64,000 nucleotides of DNA from Azonexus hydrophilus (GCF_001956855.1 NZ_MTHD01000002.1:558001-622000); one strand, 5' to 3'. Shown: positions 36,705 through 50,902, counted from the stretch's first letter. Numbers and translations are program-made. Notes: generated by a model from the letters alone, not told the origin.

Positions 36705-37315
36705 TAACAAATACTTGCGACAATTACTTCAAGTTGTTTGCGAATATTTTCCAGGGTATTGTCGGCGGCGATGACGCGCATGCGCGCCGGGTTCCCGTGT
36801 GCCCGATCAAGGTAGGCCTGGCGGACCCGTTCGTGGAAATCGGCGCGCTCCTGTTCGAACTTGTCGAGCACCCGGTTGGCCAGAACGATGCGCTCCCGGG
36901 CAACATCGAGCGGCAGATCGAAGAGCAGCGTCAGGTCGGGATGCAGATGGTCGTGCACCCAGTGTTCGAGCGCCAGGAACTTGCTCTTGTCGAGACCCCG
37001 GCCGCCGCCCTGGTAAGCCCAGGTGGCATCGCTGAAGCGGTCGCAGACGACCCATTCGCCACGTGCCAGCGCCGGCTCGATCAGCCGGGCCAGATGTTCG
37101 CGACGGGCGGCAAACATCAGCAGGGTTTCGGTTTCCAGATGCATCGGTTCATTGAGCAGCAACTCGCGCAGTTTCTCTCCAAGTTCGGTGCCGCCGGGCT
37201 CCCGGGTGACCTGCACGGTCAAGCCCTTGCCGCGAAGCTGTTCGGCCAGCCATTCGACGTGGCTGCTCTTGCCGGCGCCGTCGATGCCTTCGAAGGTGAT
37301 GAACTTGCCTCTCAT
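36704..37315 (-). CDS. tmk: Thymidylate kinase
   Basis: Phosphorylates dTMP to dTDP. 203 residues. The P-loop is [12 protein letters not shown], the DR(F/Y) motif is [19 protein letters not shown], and the lid region is around [20 protein letters not shown]. It overlaps mltG by 4 nt upstream and holB by 1 nt downstream, the conserved mltG-tmk-holB order. Confidence 0.97.
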   Translation of the reverse strand: MRGKFITFEGIDGAGKSSHVEWLAEQLRGKGLTVQVTREPGGTELGEKLRELLLNEPMHLETETLLMFAARREHLARLIEPALARGEWVVCDRFSDATWAYQGGGRGLDKSKFLALEHWVHDHLHPDLTLLFDLPLDVARERIVLANRVLDKFEQERADFHERVRQAYLDRAHGNPARMRVIAADNTLENIRKQLEVIVASIC

Positions 37316-38307
37316 TTTCCGCCTCTCTGGTATTTGTTGACCGCCCGGTTGTGTTCGTCGAGCGTCCTTGAAAACTGGCTGCTGCCGTCGCCGCGGGCAA
37401 CGAAGTAGAAGGCATCGCTGGCGGCCGGCGCGAAGGCGGCACGGATCGACGCCAGCCCCGGCATGGCAATCGGTGTCGGCGGCAGGCCGGCCCGCGTGTA
37501 GGTATTGTACGGGGTGTCGGTCTGCAGATGGATCTTGCGCAGGTTGCCGTTGAAATTCTCGCCCAGGCCGTAGATCACGGTCGGGTCGGTCTGCAGACGC
37601 ATGCCGATGCGCAGGCGATTGACGAAAACGGCGGCAACCTGCGTGCGATCTTCCTCGCGGCCGGTTTCCTTCTCGATGATCGAGGCCATGATCAGCGCTT
37701 CGTCAGGCGAACGGTACGGCAGCCCCGGTGGACGTTGCGACCAGGCTTCGTCGATCTGGCGCTGCATGTTGCCGACGGCGCGGGCAAGTACGTCCAGATC
37801 GCTGGAGTCCTTGTCGAACAGGTAGGTGTCGGGCAGCAGGCGCCCTTCCAGACTGCGCAGCGGCAGCCCCAGGCGGGCGATCAGCTGGGCTTCGCTCAGG
37901 CCTTTGCTGTCGTGCTGCAAGCGCGGATGGGCATCAAGACGGGCGCGGAACTGGCTGAAGGTCCAGCCTTCGATCAGCGTGATACTGGCCTGGCTGACGC
38001 GTCCGGTGGCTAGTTTGTCGAGCAGGCTCAACGGTGTTTCGCCGGCATCGGTAGCATAAGTGCCGGCCTTGATCGCGCCGCTCTTGCCCTGCCAACGGGC
38101 CAGCAGCACGAACAGGTCGCCCTGGACGGGAATCCCGGCAGCGTTGATCTGGCGCAACGCTCCCCGCAGGCTGCTGCCGGCGGGTACACGAAATTCGACC
38201 CCGGTCTGCTTCAGCGCGATCGGCTGTTGCGACCACCAGATGAAGCCGGCGGCCACTGCGGCTGCGGTGATCGACAACAGGACGGCAAGACGGAAAATGA
38301 AACGCAT
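37312..38307 (-). CDS. mltG: Endolytic murein transglycosylase MltG
   Basis: Cleaves nascent peptidoglycan strands and sets glycan length. 331 residues from [12 protein letters not shown]; a longer frame to 38409 adds an unconserved basic stretch. A transmembrane helix (about 5-24) is followed by a LysM-like subdomain and the YceG catalytic domain. The catalytic Glu lies in [14 protein letters not shown], with [20 protein letters not shown] after it. It is the first gene of the mltG-tmk-holB-pilZ-tatD series and is divergent from ygfZ, as commonly seen. Confidence 0.95.
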   Translation of the reverse strand: MRFIFRLAVLLSITAAAVAAGFIWWSQQPIALKQTGVEFRVPAGSSLRGALRQINAAGIPVQGDLFVLLARWQGKSGAIKAGTYATDAGETPLSLLDKLATGRVSQASITLIEGWTFSQFRARLDAHPRLQHDSKGLSEAQLIARLGLPLRSLEGRLLPDTYLFDKDSSDLDVLARAVGNMQRQIDEAWSQRPPGLPYRSPDEALIMASIIEKETGREEDRTQVAAVFVNRLRIGMRLQTDPTVIYGLGENFNGNLRKIHLQTDTPYNTYTRAGLPPTPIAMPGLASIRAAFAPAASDAFYFVARGDGSSQFSRTLDEHNRAVNKYQRGGK

Positions 38308-38420
38308 GGGAACTCGTGGGCGACAAACGGGTCTTGCCCGTCGGAAACGAGCAGCAAAATAGTCTGGCAAAACGTCGGGCAAATCGGGCGATATAATAGC
38401 CCAAACCACAAGGAGCCTTC

Positions 38421-39437
38421 ATGAACCCCCATTGGCGCAGCTTTCTCGAATCGGCCGAAGCGACTTTCGCCGGCGATTCTTCAGACCTCCTCGACTTCGG
38501 TGACGCGCAGGCGGAGCTGCTGGCCGCCGGTCGGCAGACCGTGCTCGTGCCGCTGACTCACCTGGCACTGATTTCGGCCGCCGGCGAAGATGCCAAAACC
38601 TTTCTGCACAGTCAATTCACCAACGACGTCAATCACCTGGCGCGTGGGCAGGCGCAGCATGCCGGTTGGTGCACCGCCAAGGGACGCATGCAGGCCAGTT
38701 TCGTCGCCTGGAACGAAGACGATACCTACCACCTGATGCTCGCCGCCGATTTGCTCGAGGCCACGCAGAAACGACTGCAGATGTTCGTTTTGCGGGCAAA
38801 AGTGAAGTTGACCGCAGAAGGCGACCAGATACTGCTTGGCCTGGCCGGGCCGCAGGCGCTTGAAGCGCTGGCCGATGCCGGCCTGGGTGCCCCCGAAGCG
38901 CCGATGAGCACGATGGTCAGCAATGACATCACCGTGCTGCACCTCGATGATCAACGCTATGTCGTGGTAGCCCCCGCCAGTGCTGCTCCGGCGCTGTGGC
39001 AGAAGCTCTCGGTCAAGGCGCGGCCAGCCGGTGTGCCGGCCTGGCGCTGGCTCGACATCCAGGCAGCTTTCCCGCTGGTGACGCTGGCGACCAAGGAGGA
39101 ATTCGTGCCGCAGATGGCCGATTTCGAGAAGATCGGCGGCGTCAGCTTCCACAAAGGCTGCTATCCGGGTCAGGAAATCGTTGCCCGGACGCAATACCTG
39201 GGGAAGGTCAAGCGCCATCTCTACCGTCTGAGCGGCGATGTCGCGGTGCAGCCCGGCGACGAACTGTTCTCGCCGGACAATCTTGAGCAGGCCAGCGGCA
39301 AGATCATGACGGCAGCGCCCTCGCCCACCGGCGGTTATGTTGCGCTGGCGGTCGTGCAATCCAACTTTGCCGACAACCTGCGCCTCGGTTCGCGCGATGG
39401 CGCGGTTGTCACGGCGGCAGCGGTCAATCCTGCCTGA
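38421..39437 (+). CDS. ygfZ: Folate-binding protein YgfZ
   Basis: Tetrahydrofolate-dependent protein for repair or maturation of Fe-S enzymes such as MiaB. 338 residues. The invariant motif KGCYPGQEIVAR contains the functional Cys. FLHSQFTNDV and GWCTAKGRM are further family marks. It starts at 38421 after AAGGAG. One iterated word copy lies at 38807-38816. It is followed 9 nt later by the NRDE gene. Confidence 0.94.
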   Translation: MNPHWRSFLESAEATFAGDSSDLLDFGDAQAELLAAGRQTVLVPLTHLALISAAGEDAKTFLHSQFTNDVNHLARGQAQHAGWCTAKGRMQASFVAWNEDDTYHLMLAADLLEATQKRLQMFVLRAKVKLTAEGDQILLGLAGPQALEALADAGLGAPEAPMSTMVSNDITVLHLDDQRYVVVAPASAAPALWQKLSVKARPAGVPAWRWLDIQAAFPLVTLATKEEFVPQMADFEKIGGVSFHKGCYPGQEIVARTQYLGKVKRHLYRLSGDVAVQPGDELFSPDNLEQASGKIMTAAPSPTGGYVALAVVQSNFADNLRLGSRDGAVVTAAAVNPA

Positions 39438-39692
39438 GCGGCAGGCATGTGCCTGATCGTCGTCGGCTGGCAGGTTCATCCGGATTACCCGCTGGTTGTC
39501 GCCGCCAATCGCGATGAGTTTCACGCCCGGCCGACGGCGGCGGCCGCTTTCTGGCCGGACGCCCCGGACATCTGCGGCGGGCGCGATCTCGAAGCCGGCG
39601 GCACCTGGCTGGGCGCGACCCGGGACGGGCGTTTTGCCGCCGTCACCAATGTCCGCGAACCGGGCAAGCCAGCCGGAAAATGCTCGCGGGGC

Positions 39693-39723
39693 GCGTTGAC
39701 CGCAGGATTTCTGCGGTCAACGC
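39693..39723. repeat. Perfect 13-bp inverted repeat formed by two iterated words
   Basis: Arms at 39693-39705 (GCGTTGACCGCAG) and 39711-39723 (its exact reverse complement) with a 5-nt loop GATTT. It lies in frame within the NRDE gene. Each arm contains the word GTTGACCGCA/TGCGGTCAAC that is dispersed over the window. Confidence 0.85.
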
Positions 39724-40165
39724 AGTCGGCCGGCGATTTTTCCGCCGGCATCGTTGCCGAGGATCATGCCGGCTTCAACCTGTTGCTGGCCGACCAGACC
39801 TCGCTGTTTTACATATCGAACCGCGACCAGCCGCCGCGTCAGTTGCCACCGGGCATCTACGGCCTGTCGAATCACCGCCTGGACACCCCGTGGCCGAAAC
39901 TGGTCAAGGCACGGGAACGCTTCGCTGCGGCGCTGACTGGTCTGCCGGATGAGGCAGCCTTCTTCGCCCTGCTCGCCGACCGCGAGATCGTTGCCGACGC
40001 GGCATTGCCCGATACCGGCGTGCCGCTGCCGTGGGAACGCCTGCTGTCGGCGGTGTTCGTGCAATCACCCGATTACGGCACGCGCGCCTCGACCTTGCTG
40101 CTGCGCGACCACGACGGCAACATCACGCTGCACGAGAAAAGTTTTGGCCCGGATGGCCGGAAAAT

Positions 40166-42320
<2,155 letters not shown>

Positions 42321-42346
<26 letters not shown>

Positions 42347-43220
42347 GTCCGGCGACAAGAAAATCCATCAGGACGCGAACGCGATGCGGCACGTGGCGAT
42401 TGCCCGGCAGCATCGCGTGAATGCCAAGCTCCGGCAGGGGAAATCCGGACAGGATGATCTCGACCCGACCGGCGGCAACCGCTTCCTCGATGATGAAATC
42501 CGGCTGCAGGGTGATGCCCATGCCCTGCGCCGCCGCTGCCACCAGCACGTCGCCATTGTTGGCATGAAGCCGGCTGCGCACCGGGAATCCCTGGAGTTGC
42601 CCGCTAACCAGGAAAGACCACTGCTGTGATGCGACGCCTGCGGTATAGCCCAGGCATTCGTGGTGGATCAGCTCGGCCGGATGTTGCGGTCGACCGTGGC
42701 GGGCGAGATATTCCGGTGCGGCGACGACGTGCATCCGGCTGCTGCCGATACGCCGTGCGACGTCGCCACCTGCCAGTTTCCGGGTAATGCGCAGCGACAG
42801 GTCGATGCCCTCTTCGATCAGTTTCACCTGGCGATCGCTGAAATCCATGTCGAGCGAAACTTCCGGGTAGCGTCGGGCAAAATCCAACAGCATCGGCGCC
42901 AGGCGTTTCAGACCAAAACTCAGCGGCACGCTAAGGCGGATGTTGCCGCGCGGGGTCAGGCGCTCTTCGGCAACATCGGTTTCGGCCGCCTCGACCAGGT
43001 TCAGGATGACCCGGCATTTCTCCAGGTAGGCGGTACCGGCCGACGTCAACGTCAGCCGACGCGTGCTCCGCGCCATCAGCTTGACGCCAAGATGGGCTTC
43101 CAGGCCGGCGATCTGGCGCGTGACCACCGAGCGCGCCACCCCCAGTTGCTGGGCCACCGCGGCAAAACTGCCCAATTCGGCGATGCGGACGAACAGATGC
43201 ATGGCTTCGAGTCGATCCAT
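42321..43220 (-). CDS. LysR-family transcriptional regulator
   Basis: A 299-residue LTTR. The N-terminal winged HTH is MDRLEAMHLFVRIAELGSFA ... AQQLGVARSVVTRQIAGLE, close to the CrgA/AphB-like subgroup. The rest is a PBP2-like ligand domain. It is divergent from the dioxygenase-b561-YceI-YceI operon, 95 bp away, and probably regulates it. Candidate LTTR half-sites lie directly upstream of its start. Confidence 0.93.
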
Positions 43221-43222
43221 TG

Positions 43223-43248
43223 TTGCTAATCCGGCAATAATGATTTGC
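43223..43248. promoter_or_regulatory. Candidate LysR-type binding region
   Basis: Half-sites TTGC, GCAA and TTGC start at 43223, 43234 and 43245, each 11 bp apart. The first pair forms TTGC-N7-GCAA, which fits the T-N11-A LTTR consensus. It lies 2 nt before the lysR start codon, in the divergent gap. Predicted from sequence only. Confidence 0.45.
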
Positions 43249-43315
43249 GTATTGTCTAGTATTTCCGCCTGTCAATGCAGAATAAAGTGCAGTCATCGCA
43301 TCAGGACATATCGCC

Positions 43316-44119
43316 ATGACCACGCACTTCCCCACCCTCTTCGTTCCGCACGGCGCGCCCACCTTCGCGCTGCAGCCGGGTGCCGCCGGCGCAGCGCTGG
43401 TCCGCCGCGCGGCCACCTTGCCGTTGCCACGGGCGATCATTGTCGTCAGCCCGCACTGGGACACGGCGATCCCGACCGTCGGCACTGCCCGGCGCCTGGA
43501 AACCATCCACGACTTCTACGGTTTTCCGCCTGAGCTCTACGCCCTGCGCTATCCGGCCAGCGGCTGCCCGGAAGCCGCCGGCGAAGTACTCGCCGCGCTG
43601 ACCGCTGCCGGTCTGCCGGTTGAGGAAGACGCCCGGCGTGGCCTTGATCATGGCGCCTGGGTGCCGTTGCGGATGATGTTCCCCAATGCCGACGTGCCCG
43701 TCGTCCCGCTGTCGATCCAGAGCCGTGGCGGCGTCGACCAGGCCTTTCGTCTCGGCCAGGCCTTGGCGCCGCTGACGGCCCGAGGTTTCCTGGTCATCGC
43801 TTCGGGCAACGTCACGCACAACCTGCGCGATTTCCAGCGTGCCCATGCCAGCGGCGGCCAGACCCCGGCCTATGTCCGCGACTTCACCGGCTGGCTGGCT
43901 GCCCGACTGGCTGCTGGCGACATCGCCGCACTGCTCGATTACCGTCGGCAGGCGCCCGGCGCCGTCGAGGCCCTGCCGAGCGATGAACATTTGCTGCCTT
44001 TTTTTGTCGCACTGGGTGCGGCGGGAGAAGGGGCGGAACCGGAACGTTTCCATGCCGGCATCGACGACTACGTCATCGCCATGGACGCTTACGCATTTTT
44101 GCCCAAACAAGGAGGTTGA
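43316..44119 (+). CDS. Extradiol ring-cleavage dioxygenase, DODA/YgiD type
   Basis: Class III extradiol dioxygenase family (4,5-DOPA dioxygenase, YgiD). 267 residues. Zn/Fe ligands are suggested by FVPHGAP (His), VSPHWD (His), LDHGAWVPL (His) and ASGNVTHNL. The true substrate is unknown; E. coli YgiD cleaves L-DOPA in vitro. It is the first gene of the operon divergent from LysR. The b561 gene follows immediately, with its RBS (GGAGG) inside this gene's 3' end. Confidence 0.88.
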   Translation: MTTHFPTLFVPHGAPTFALQPGAAGAALVRRAATLPLPRAIIVVSPHWDTAIPTVGTARRLETIHDFYGFPPELYALRYPASGCPEAAGEVLAALTAAGLPVEEDARRGLDHGAWVPLRMMFPNADVPVVPLSIQSRGGVDQAFRLGQALAPLTARGFLVIASGNVTHNLRDFQRAHASGGQTPAYVRDFTGWLAARLAAGDIAALLDYRRQAPGAVEALPSDEHLLPFFVALGAAGEGAEPERFHAGIDDYVIAMDAYAFLPKQGG

Positions 44120-44121
44120 CC

Positions 44122-44664
44122 GTGAAAAACCACTACACCGCAACGGCCAAGGCCCTGCACTGGCTGATGGCCCTGATGCTCTTCGCCATGCTGGCGCTGG
44201 GCTTCTACATGCAGGGTCTGCCCCTGTCGCCGGAGAAACTGCAGCTCTATTCCTGGCACAAGTGGGCCGGCGTGACGATTTTCCTGCTGGTGCTGTTCCG
44301 CCTCGCCTGGCGCTTCACCCACCGGCCGCCGGCATTGCCGGCGAGCATGCCGAAACTCATGCAACTGGCTGCCCACGCCGGCCACCTGGCGCTCTACGGC
44401 CTGATGCTCGCCATCCCGCTGTCCGGCTGGCTGATGAGTTCGGCCAAGGGTTTCCAGACCGTCTGGTTCGGCGTCCTGCCGCTGCCCGACCTGCTGACCA
44501 AGGACAAGGCGCTCGGCGATCTGCTGCAGACCGTCCATGTCAGCCTCAACCTGTTGCTGCTCGTGGTCGTTGCCGGCCATGTCGGTGCCGCCCTCAAACA
44601 CCATTTCATCGATCGTGACGACATCCTGACCCGGATGTTGCCCAAGCGTACCCAGGAGAACTGA
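44122..44664 (+). CDS. Cytochrome b561 family membrane protein
   Basis: Di-heme electron carrier in the inner membrane, 180 residues with four transmembrane helices. Conserved His residues occur in AKALHWLMA, SWHKWAG, HAGHLALYG and VHVSLNL / GHVGAALKHH. The start is assigned to GTG at 44122, 6 nt after AGGAGG; a TTG at 44116 is too close to the RBS. In E. coli CybB is a superoxide:quinone oxidoreductase. The YceI pair downstream is a recurring partner of b561. Confidence 0.92.
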   Translation: MKNHYTATAKALHWLMALMLFAMLALGFYMQGLPLSPEKLQLYSWHKWAGVTIFLLVLFRLAWRFTHRPPALPASMPKLMQLAAHAGHLALYGLMLAIPLSGWLMSSAKGFQTVWFGVLPLPDLLTKDKALGDLLQTVHVSLNLLLLVVVAGHVGAALKHHFIDRDDILTRMLPKRTQEN

Positions 44665-44665
44665 C

Positions 44666-45226
44666 ATGAAACGCATCCTTTCCACTCTCGCCCTGGCTGT
44701 CGCGCTGCTGCCGCTATCGGCGCAGGCCATTGAATATACACAGGTGCAGGCTGCGAAAAGCAGTGTCGTCTTCACCTACCAGCAGATGGGTGTTGCGGTC
44801 GACGGCCATTTCCGCAAGTTTTCCAGCCAGCTTTCCTTCGACCCGGCCAAGCCGACCGCCGCCCGCGTCAGCTTCGACGTCGAACTGGCCAGCGTCGACA
44901 CCGGCGCCCCGGAAGGCGACAGCGAAGTTGCCGGCAAGCCCTGGTTCAATACCAGCGCTTTCCCGGTTGCCCGTTTCGTATCCGGCGGCGTCAAGGCACT
45001 CGGCGGCAATCGCTACGAGGTCGCCGGCAAGTTGACGATCAAGGGCCGTACCCAGGATGTCGTCGTCCCCGCCACCGTCACCACTCAGGGCAACACCGCC
45101 ATCTTCGACGGCGCTTTCACCATCCGCCGTGCCGACTTTTCCATCGGCGAAGGCAGCTGGGCCAAGTTCGACATCGTCGCCAACGACGTCCGCATCAAGT
45201 TCCGCATCGCCGCCACCGGCAAGTAA
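44666..45226 (+). CDS. YceI family periplasmic protein (first copy)
   Basis: A 186-residue protein with a signal peptide (MKRILSTLALAVALLPLSAQA) and a lipocalin-like YceI fold that binds polyisoprenoids such as ubiquinone-8. VFTYQQMGVAVDGHFRKFS, FNTSAFPVARF and GKLTIKGRTQDVVVP are typical. It starts 1 nt after the b561 stop. It shares fold and order with the second copy but low identity, so it is an old duplication. Confidence 0.92.
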   Translation: MKRILSTLALAVALLPLSAQAIEYTQVQAAKSSVVFTYQQMGVAVDGHFRKFSSQLSFDPAKPTAARVSFDVELASVDTGAPEGDSEVAGKPWFNTSAFPVARFVSGGVKALGGNRYEVAGKLTIKGRTQDVVVPATVTTQGNTAIFDGAFTIRRADFSIGEGSWAKFDIVANDVRIKFRIAATGK

Positions 45227-45251
45227 TCCCCCAACCCCAAGGAGAAACCCC

Positions 45252-45821
45252 ATGAAAAAGCAACTCGCCATCCTCGCACTCGCCATCGCCGCCGCCACGC
45301 CGGCACTGGCTGCGCCGGAAACCTACACGATCGACGGCACCCACACCTTCCCGCGCTTCTCGTACAGCCACTTCGGCTACTCGACCCAGCTCTCGCGCTT
45401 CAATACCACCACCGGCAAGGTCGTCTTCGATGCGGCGGCCAGGACTGCTACGGTCGACATCGTCATCGACACGAAATCCGTCGATACCGGCTACGCCACT
45501 TTTAACGAACACATCCAGGGCGAGGATTTCTTCAATACCGCCAAGTATCCGACCGCCACCTTCAAGTCGACCAAGGTCATTTTCCAGGGCGACAAACCGG
45601 CCAGCATCGAAGGCCAGCTGACGATCAAGGGCGTGACCAAGCCGGTGACGCTGACCGTCACCGACTTCAAGGCTGCACCGCATCCGATGCTGAAGAAGAA
45701 CGCCATCGGCGCCAACGCCTGGACAGTGATCAAGCGCTCCGAATTCAACGCTGGCAAGTACGCCCCGAATGTTGGCGACGAAGTACGCATCGACGTGGCG
45801 ATCGAAGCCATCGCGCAATAA
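45252..45821 (+). CDS. YceI family periplasmic protein (second copy)
   Basis: A 189-residue protein with a signal peptide (MKKQLAILALAIAAATPALA) and a YceI domain: YTIDGTHTFPRFSYSHFGYS, FFNTAKYPTATFKSTK and LTIKGVTKPVTLTV. This copy is closer to the classical YceI than the preceding one. AAGGAG precedes the ATG. It is the last gene of the operon and is followed by a strong terminator. Confidence 0.94.
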   Translation: MKKQLAILALAIAAATPALAAPETYTIDGTHTFPRFSYSHFGYSTQLSRFNTTTGKVVFDAAARTATVDIVIDTKSVDTGYATFNEHIQGEDFFNTAKYPTATFKSTKVIFQGDKPASIEGQLTIKGVTKPVTLTVTDFKAAPHPMLKKNAIGANAWTVIKRSEFNAGKYAPNVGDEVRIDVAIEAIAQ

Positions 45822-45837
45822 AGGCCTTTGGCAAAAG

Positions 45838-45868
45838 AAAACGGCGCCTTGCGGGGCGCCGTTTTTTT
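45838..45868. terminator. Terminator after the YceI operon, convergent with guaA
   Basis: Stem AAACGGCGCC / GGCGCCGTTT around a short loop, with a T-run on plus (GTTTTTTTA) and an A-run on the other side, so it can act on both strands. Confidence 0.9.
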
Positions 45869-45883
45869 ACCTTGCGAGCTGGA

Positions 45884-47518
45884 TCATTCCCACTCGATCG
45901 TCGCCGGCGGCTTGCCCGAGACGTCGTACACCACCCGGTTCAGTCCGCGCACTTCGTTGATGATGCGGTTGGAAACGCGACCGAGCAGTTCGTACGGCAG
46001 ATGCGCCCAGTGCGCGGTCATGAAATCGCTGGTAACGACGGCACGCAGCGCGACGACGTTTTCGTAGGTGCGGCCGTCGCCCATGACGCCGACGCTCTTG
46101 ACCGGCAGGAAGACGGCGAAGGCCTGGCTGGTCAGGTCATACCAGGTCTTGCCGATATCGGCCTCGGTGCAGGCACCGGCGGCGACATCGCGCTCGCTTG
46201 CTACGGTCGACCGCAATTCATCGATGAAAATGGCGTCGGCGCGTTGCAGCAGGTGCGCCGCCTTCAGCGTGACTTCGCCAAGGATCCGCACCCCCAGGCC
46301 CGGACCCGGGAACGGATGACGATAGACCATCTCGCGCGGCAGGCCGAGGGCGACACCGAGTTCGCGGACTTCATCCTTGAACAGTTCGCGCAGCGGTTCG
46401 AGCAGCTTCAGATGCATGTCTTCCGGCAGGCCGCCGACATTGTGGTGGCTCTTGATCGTGTGGGCGCCCTTCTTGCCCTTGCCGGCCGACTCGATCACAT
46501 CCGGGTAGATGGTGCCCTGGGCCAGCCATTTGGCCGACACCAGTTTCTTTGATTCGGCCTGGAAGACTTCGACGAATTCCTTGCCGATGATCTTGCGCTT
46601 CTGTTCCGGGTCGGAAACCCCGGCCAGCTTGCCCATGAAGTCGTCGACAGCATCGACGCGGATGACCTTGACGCCGAGATTGCGCGCGAACATGTCCATG
46701 ACCATGTCACCTTCGTTCAGGCGCAGCAGGCCGTGATCGACGAAGACGCAGGTCAGCTGGTCGCCGATGGCGCGGTGGATCAGTGCCGCCGCAACGCTCG
46801 AATCGACACCACCGGAGAGACCGAGGATGACATCATCGCTGCCGACTTGGGCGCGGATAGAGGCCACCGCTTCGGCGATGTAGTCGCCCATGACCCAGTC
46901 AGTGCCACAGCCGCAGATGCCGTGCACGAAGCGTTCGAGGATGGCACGGCCCTGCAGCGTGTGGGTGACTTCAGGGTGGAACTGGACGGCGTAGAACTTG
47001 CGCGCCTCGTCAGCCATCGCCGCGATCGGGCAGGACGGCGTCGACGCCATGGTCTTGAAACCGGGCGGCAGTTCCATCACCGAATCACCGTGACTCATCC
47101 ACACCTTGAGCATGCCGTGACCTTCGGCCGTGGTGAAATCGGCGATGTCGTTCAACAGCGCCGTATGGCCGTGCGCACGGACTTCCGAATAACCGAATTC
47201 GCGTGCCTTGCCGGCCGCTTCGGCGGTCATTACCTGGCCGCCGAGCTGCTGCGCCATCGTCTGCATGCCGTAGCAGATGCCCAGCACCGGGACGCCCAGT
47301 TCAAAGACGACCTTCGGTGCACGCGGTGTGTCGCCTTCGGTCACCGAGTTCGGACCGCCGGACAGGATGATGCCCTGCGCGCCATAGCTGCGGATGAACT
47401 CGTCGGAAACGTCGTACGGATGGATTTCGCAGAAGACCTTGGCTTCACGCACGCGACGGGCGATCAGTTGGGTGACCTGGGAACCGAAATCGAGGATGAG
47501 GATTTTCTGATGGGACAT
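45884..47518 (-). CDS. guaA: GMP synthase (glutamine-hydrolysing)
   Basis: Converts XMP to GMP. 544 residues from the ATG at 47518 ([23 protein letters not shown]); a GTG two codons upstream is also in frame. The GATase domain has nucleophile Cys in [15 protein letters not shown]. The ATP-pyrophosphatase P-loop is [11 protein letters not shown], and the C-terminal dimerisation domain contains [16 protein letters not shown]. It follows guaB with a terminator-like hairpin in the 60-nt gap. The C-terminal end [16 protein letters not shown] is complete. Confidence 0.97.
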   Translation of the reverse strand: MSHQKILILDFGSQVTQLIARRVREAKVFCEIHPYDVSDEFIRSYGAQGIILSGGPNSVTEGDTPRAPKVVFELGVPVLGICYGMQTMAQQLGGQVMTAEAAGKAREFGYSEVRAHGHTALLNDIADFTTAEGHGMLKVWMSHGDSVMELPPGFKTMASTPSCPIAAMADEARKFYAVQFHPEVTHTLQGRAILERFVHGICGCGTDWVMGDYIAEAVASIRAQVGSDDVILGLSGGVDSSVAAALIHRAIGDQLTCVFVDHGLLRLNEGDMVMDMFARNLGVKVIRVDAVDDFMGKLAGVSDPEQKRKIIGKEFVEVFQAESKKLVSAKWLAQGTIYPDVIESAGKGKKGAHTIKSHHNVGGLPEDMHLKLLEPLRELFKDEVRELGVALGLPREMVYRHPFPGPGLGVRILGEVTLKAAHLLQRADAIFIDELRSTVASERDVAAGACTEADIGKTWYDLTSQAFAVFLPVKSVGVMGDGRTYENVVALRAVVTSDFMTAHWAHLPYELLGRVSNRIINEVRGLNRVVYDVSGKPPATIEWE

Positions 47519-47535
47519 GTTCACAACCTTGAATG

Positions 47536-47559
47536 AAAAAGGCGGCTGAATTAGCCGCC
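47536..47559 (-). terminator. Terminator-like hairpin between guaB and guaA
   Basis: On minus: GGCGGCT, 5-nt loop, AGCCGCC, then TTTTTC. It begins 20 nt after the guaB stop and ends just before the guaA ribosome-binding region. It would reduce readthrough into guaA unless guaA has its own promoter. Confidence 0.75.
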
Positions 47560-47578
47560 CTTCTGGACACTGGAACGA

Positions 47579-49616
<2,038 letters not shown>

Positions 49617-49626
49617 GCCGGTCGAA

Positions 49627-49956
49627 TCAGCTTTCGGCGGCTTCGCTGTCCCCGGCCCCCTTCTTCATGACCTTGCCTTCGGCAGCACGCTGCTTGCGCA
49701 CCTCCTTCGGATCGGCGATCAGCGGCCGGTAGATTTCGACGCGATCGAAATCGCGCAGCACGGCATCGGGCTTTGACAGCTTGTTCCAGATACCGAATTT
49801 GTTCTTCTTCAGGTCGATTTCCGGGTATTTGCTCAACAGCCCCGAGCTTTCAAGTGCCTGCTCCAGGGTACTGCCGGCGGCTAACCGCAGACGGACGACT
49901 TCCTGCTTGTTGGGCAGCGGATAGCAGACTTCAACGGCAATCATTTGTTCAGCCAT
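49627..49956 (-). CDS. rnfH: RnfH family protein (UPF0125)
   Basis: A small ubiquitin-like-fold protein of 109 residues, start [46 protein letters not shown] and LRDFDRVEIYRPLIADPKEVRKQRAAE (read as two adjoining motifs) are the family signature. The function is unknown; the paired toxin-like RatA gene next to it is the standard arrangement (ratA-ratB). The start overlaps ratA by 8 nt; a start 12 nt further up is possible. Confidence 0.9.
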   Translation of the reverse strand: MAEQMIAVEVCYPLPNKQEVVRLRLAAGSTLEQALESSGLLSKYPEIDLKKNKFGIWNKLSKPDAVLRDFDRVEIYRPLIADPKEVRKQRAAEGKVMKKGAGDSEAAES

Positions 49957-50392
49957 GACTGGCTCCATAAACCTGCGCCGCACGGCGCACGAAGGCGTCG
50001 ACGAAGGTGTTGGCGATATGGCTGAACACCGGGCCGATGACCTTCTCGAACAATTTGCTGGAAAACTCGTAGTGCAGCCGGAACTCGATCTTGCAGGCAT
50101 TCTCGGCGAGCGGACGGAAATGCCAGGAACCCTCCAGGCGACGAAACGGACCGTCGACCAGGCGAATGTTCATCAGCGTCGGAAACTGTTTGTCATTCTC
50201 CGTCGTGAAGCTGGATTTCACCGCGTGGTAATTGATATGTAGCGTTGCCACAGTTCTTGCAGCATCGCGGAATTTGAGCTCGGTACGATTGCACCACGGC
50301 AGGAAGGCCGGGTAGTCCTCGCAACGATCCACCAACTCGAACATCCGGGTGGCTGAGTGCTCGATCAAGACGGTTTTTTCGACCAGGGCCAT
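49949..50392 (-). CDS. ratA: RatA/Coq10-like START domain protein
   Basis: A 147-residue SRPBCC/START-fold protein. [34 protein letters not shown] (read as two motifs) is the conserved RatA N-terminus, and [29 protein letters not shown] is the C-terminal helix. E. coli RatA is reported to bind 50S subunits, while Coq10 homologues bind ubiquinone; either may apply here. It is divergent from smpB, the usual pairing. Confidence 0.92.
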   Translation of the reverse strand: MALVEKTVLIEHSATRMFELVDRCEDYPAFLPWCNRTELKFRDAARTVATLHINYHAVKSSFTTENDKQFPTLMNIRLVDGPFRRLEGSWHFRPLAENACKIEFRLHYEFSSKLFEKVIGPVFSHIANTFVDAFVRRAAQVYGASHG

Positions 50393-50452
50393 GCTGCGGC
50401 AGCGTTCCTGTATTCCTGTAGAATCGAGGATTTTAATGGATCACGCGGCAGC

Positions 50453-50902
50453 ATGAGCATCACGGTCAACAAAAAAGCCTTTCACGACTACTTCGTTGAA
50501 GAGAAGTATGAGGCCGGCATTGCCCTCGAAGGCTGGGAGGTCAAGGCGATTCGTGCGGCCCGGATGAACATCAAGGAATCCTACGTCATCATCCGCAATG
50601 GCGAGCTTTTCCTGATCGGCATGCACATCAGCCCCCTGCCGATGGCATCGACCCACAATCACCACGATCCGGTGCGCACGCGCAAACTGCTGCTGCATGC
50701 GCGGGAAATCGCCAAGCTGATCGGCAAGGTCGAACGCGCCGGTTATGCGCTGATCCCGATCGATCTGCATTTTGTACGTGGCCGGATCAAGCTGGAAATC
50801 GGCCTGGCCAAGGGCAAGAAACAGCATGACAAGCGTGCCGACCAGCAGGAAAAGGAAGGCAAGCGCGAAGCCCAGCGGGCGATGAAGGAAAAACTGCGCT
50901 GA
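50453..50902 (+). CDS. smpB: SsrA-binding protein SmpB
   Basis: tmRNA partner in trans-translation. 149 residues starting [42 protein letters not shown] and [22 protein letters not shown] are conserved, and a basic C-terminal tail ([13 protein letters not shown]) inserts in the ribosome. The tmRNA gene itself is not in this window. It is followed 1 nt later by the TRIC gene. Confidence 0.97.
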   Translation: MSITVNKKAFHDYFVEEKYEAGIALEGWEVKAIRAARMNIKESYVIIRNGELFLIGMHISPLPMASTHNHHDPVRTRKLLLHAREIAKLIGKVERAGYALIPIDLHFVRGRIKLEIGLAKGKKQHDKRADQQEKEGKREAQRAMKEKLR

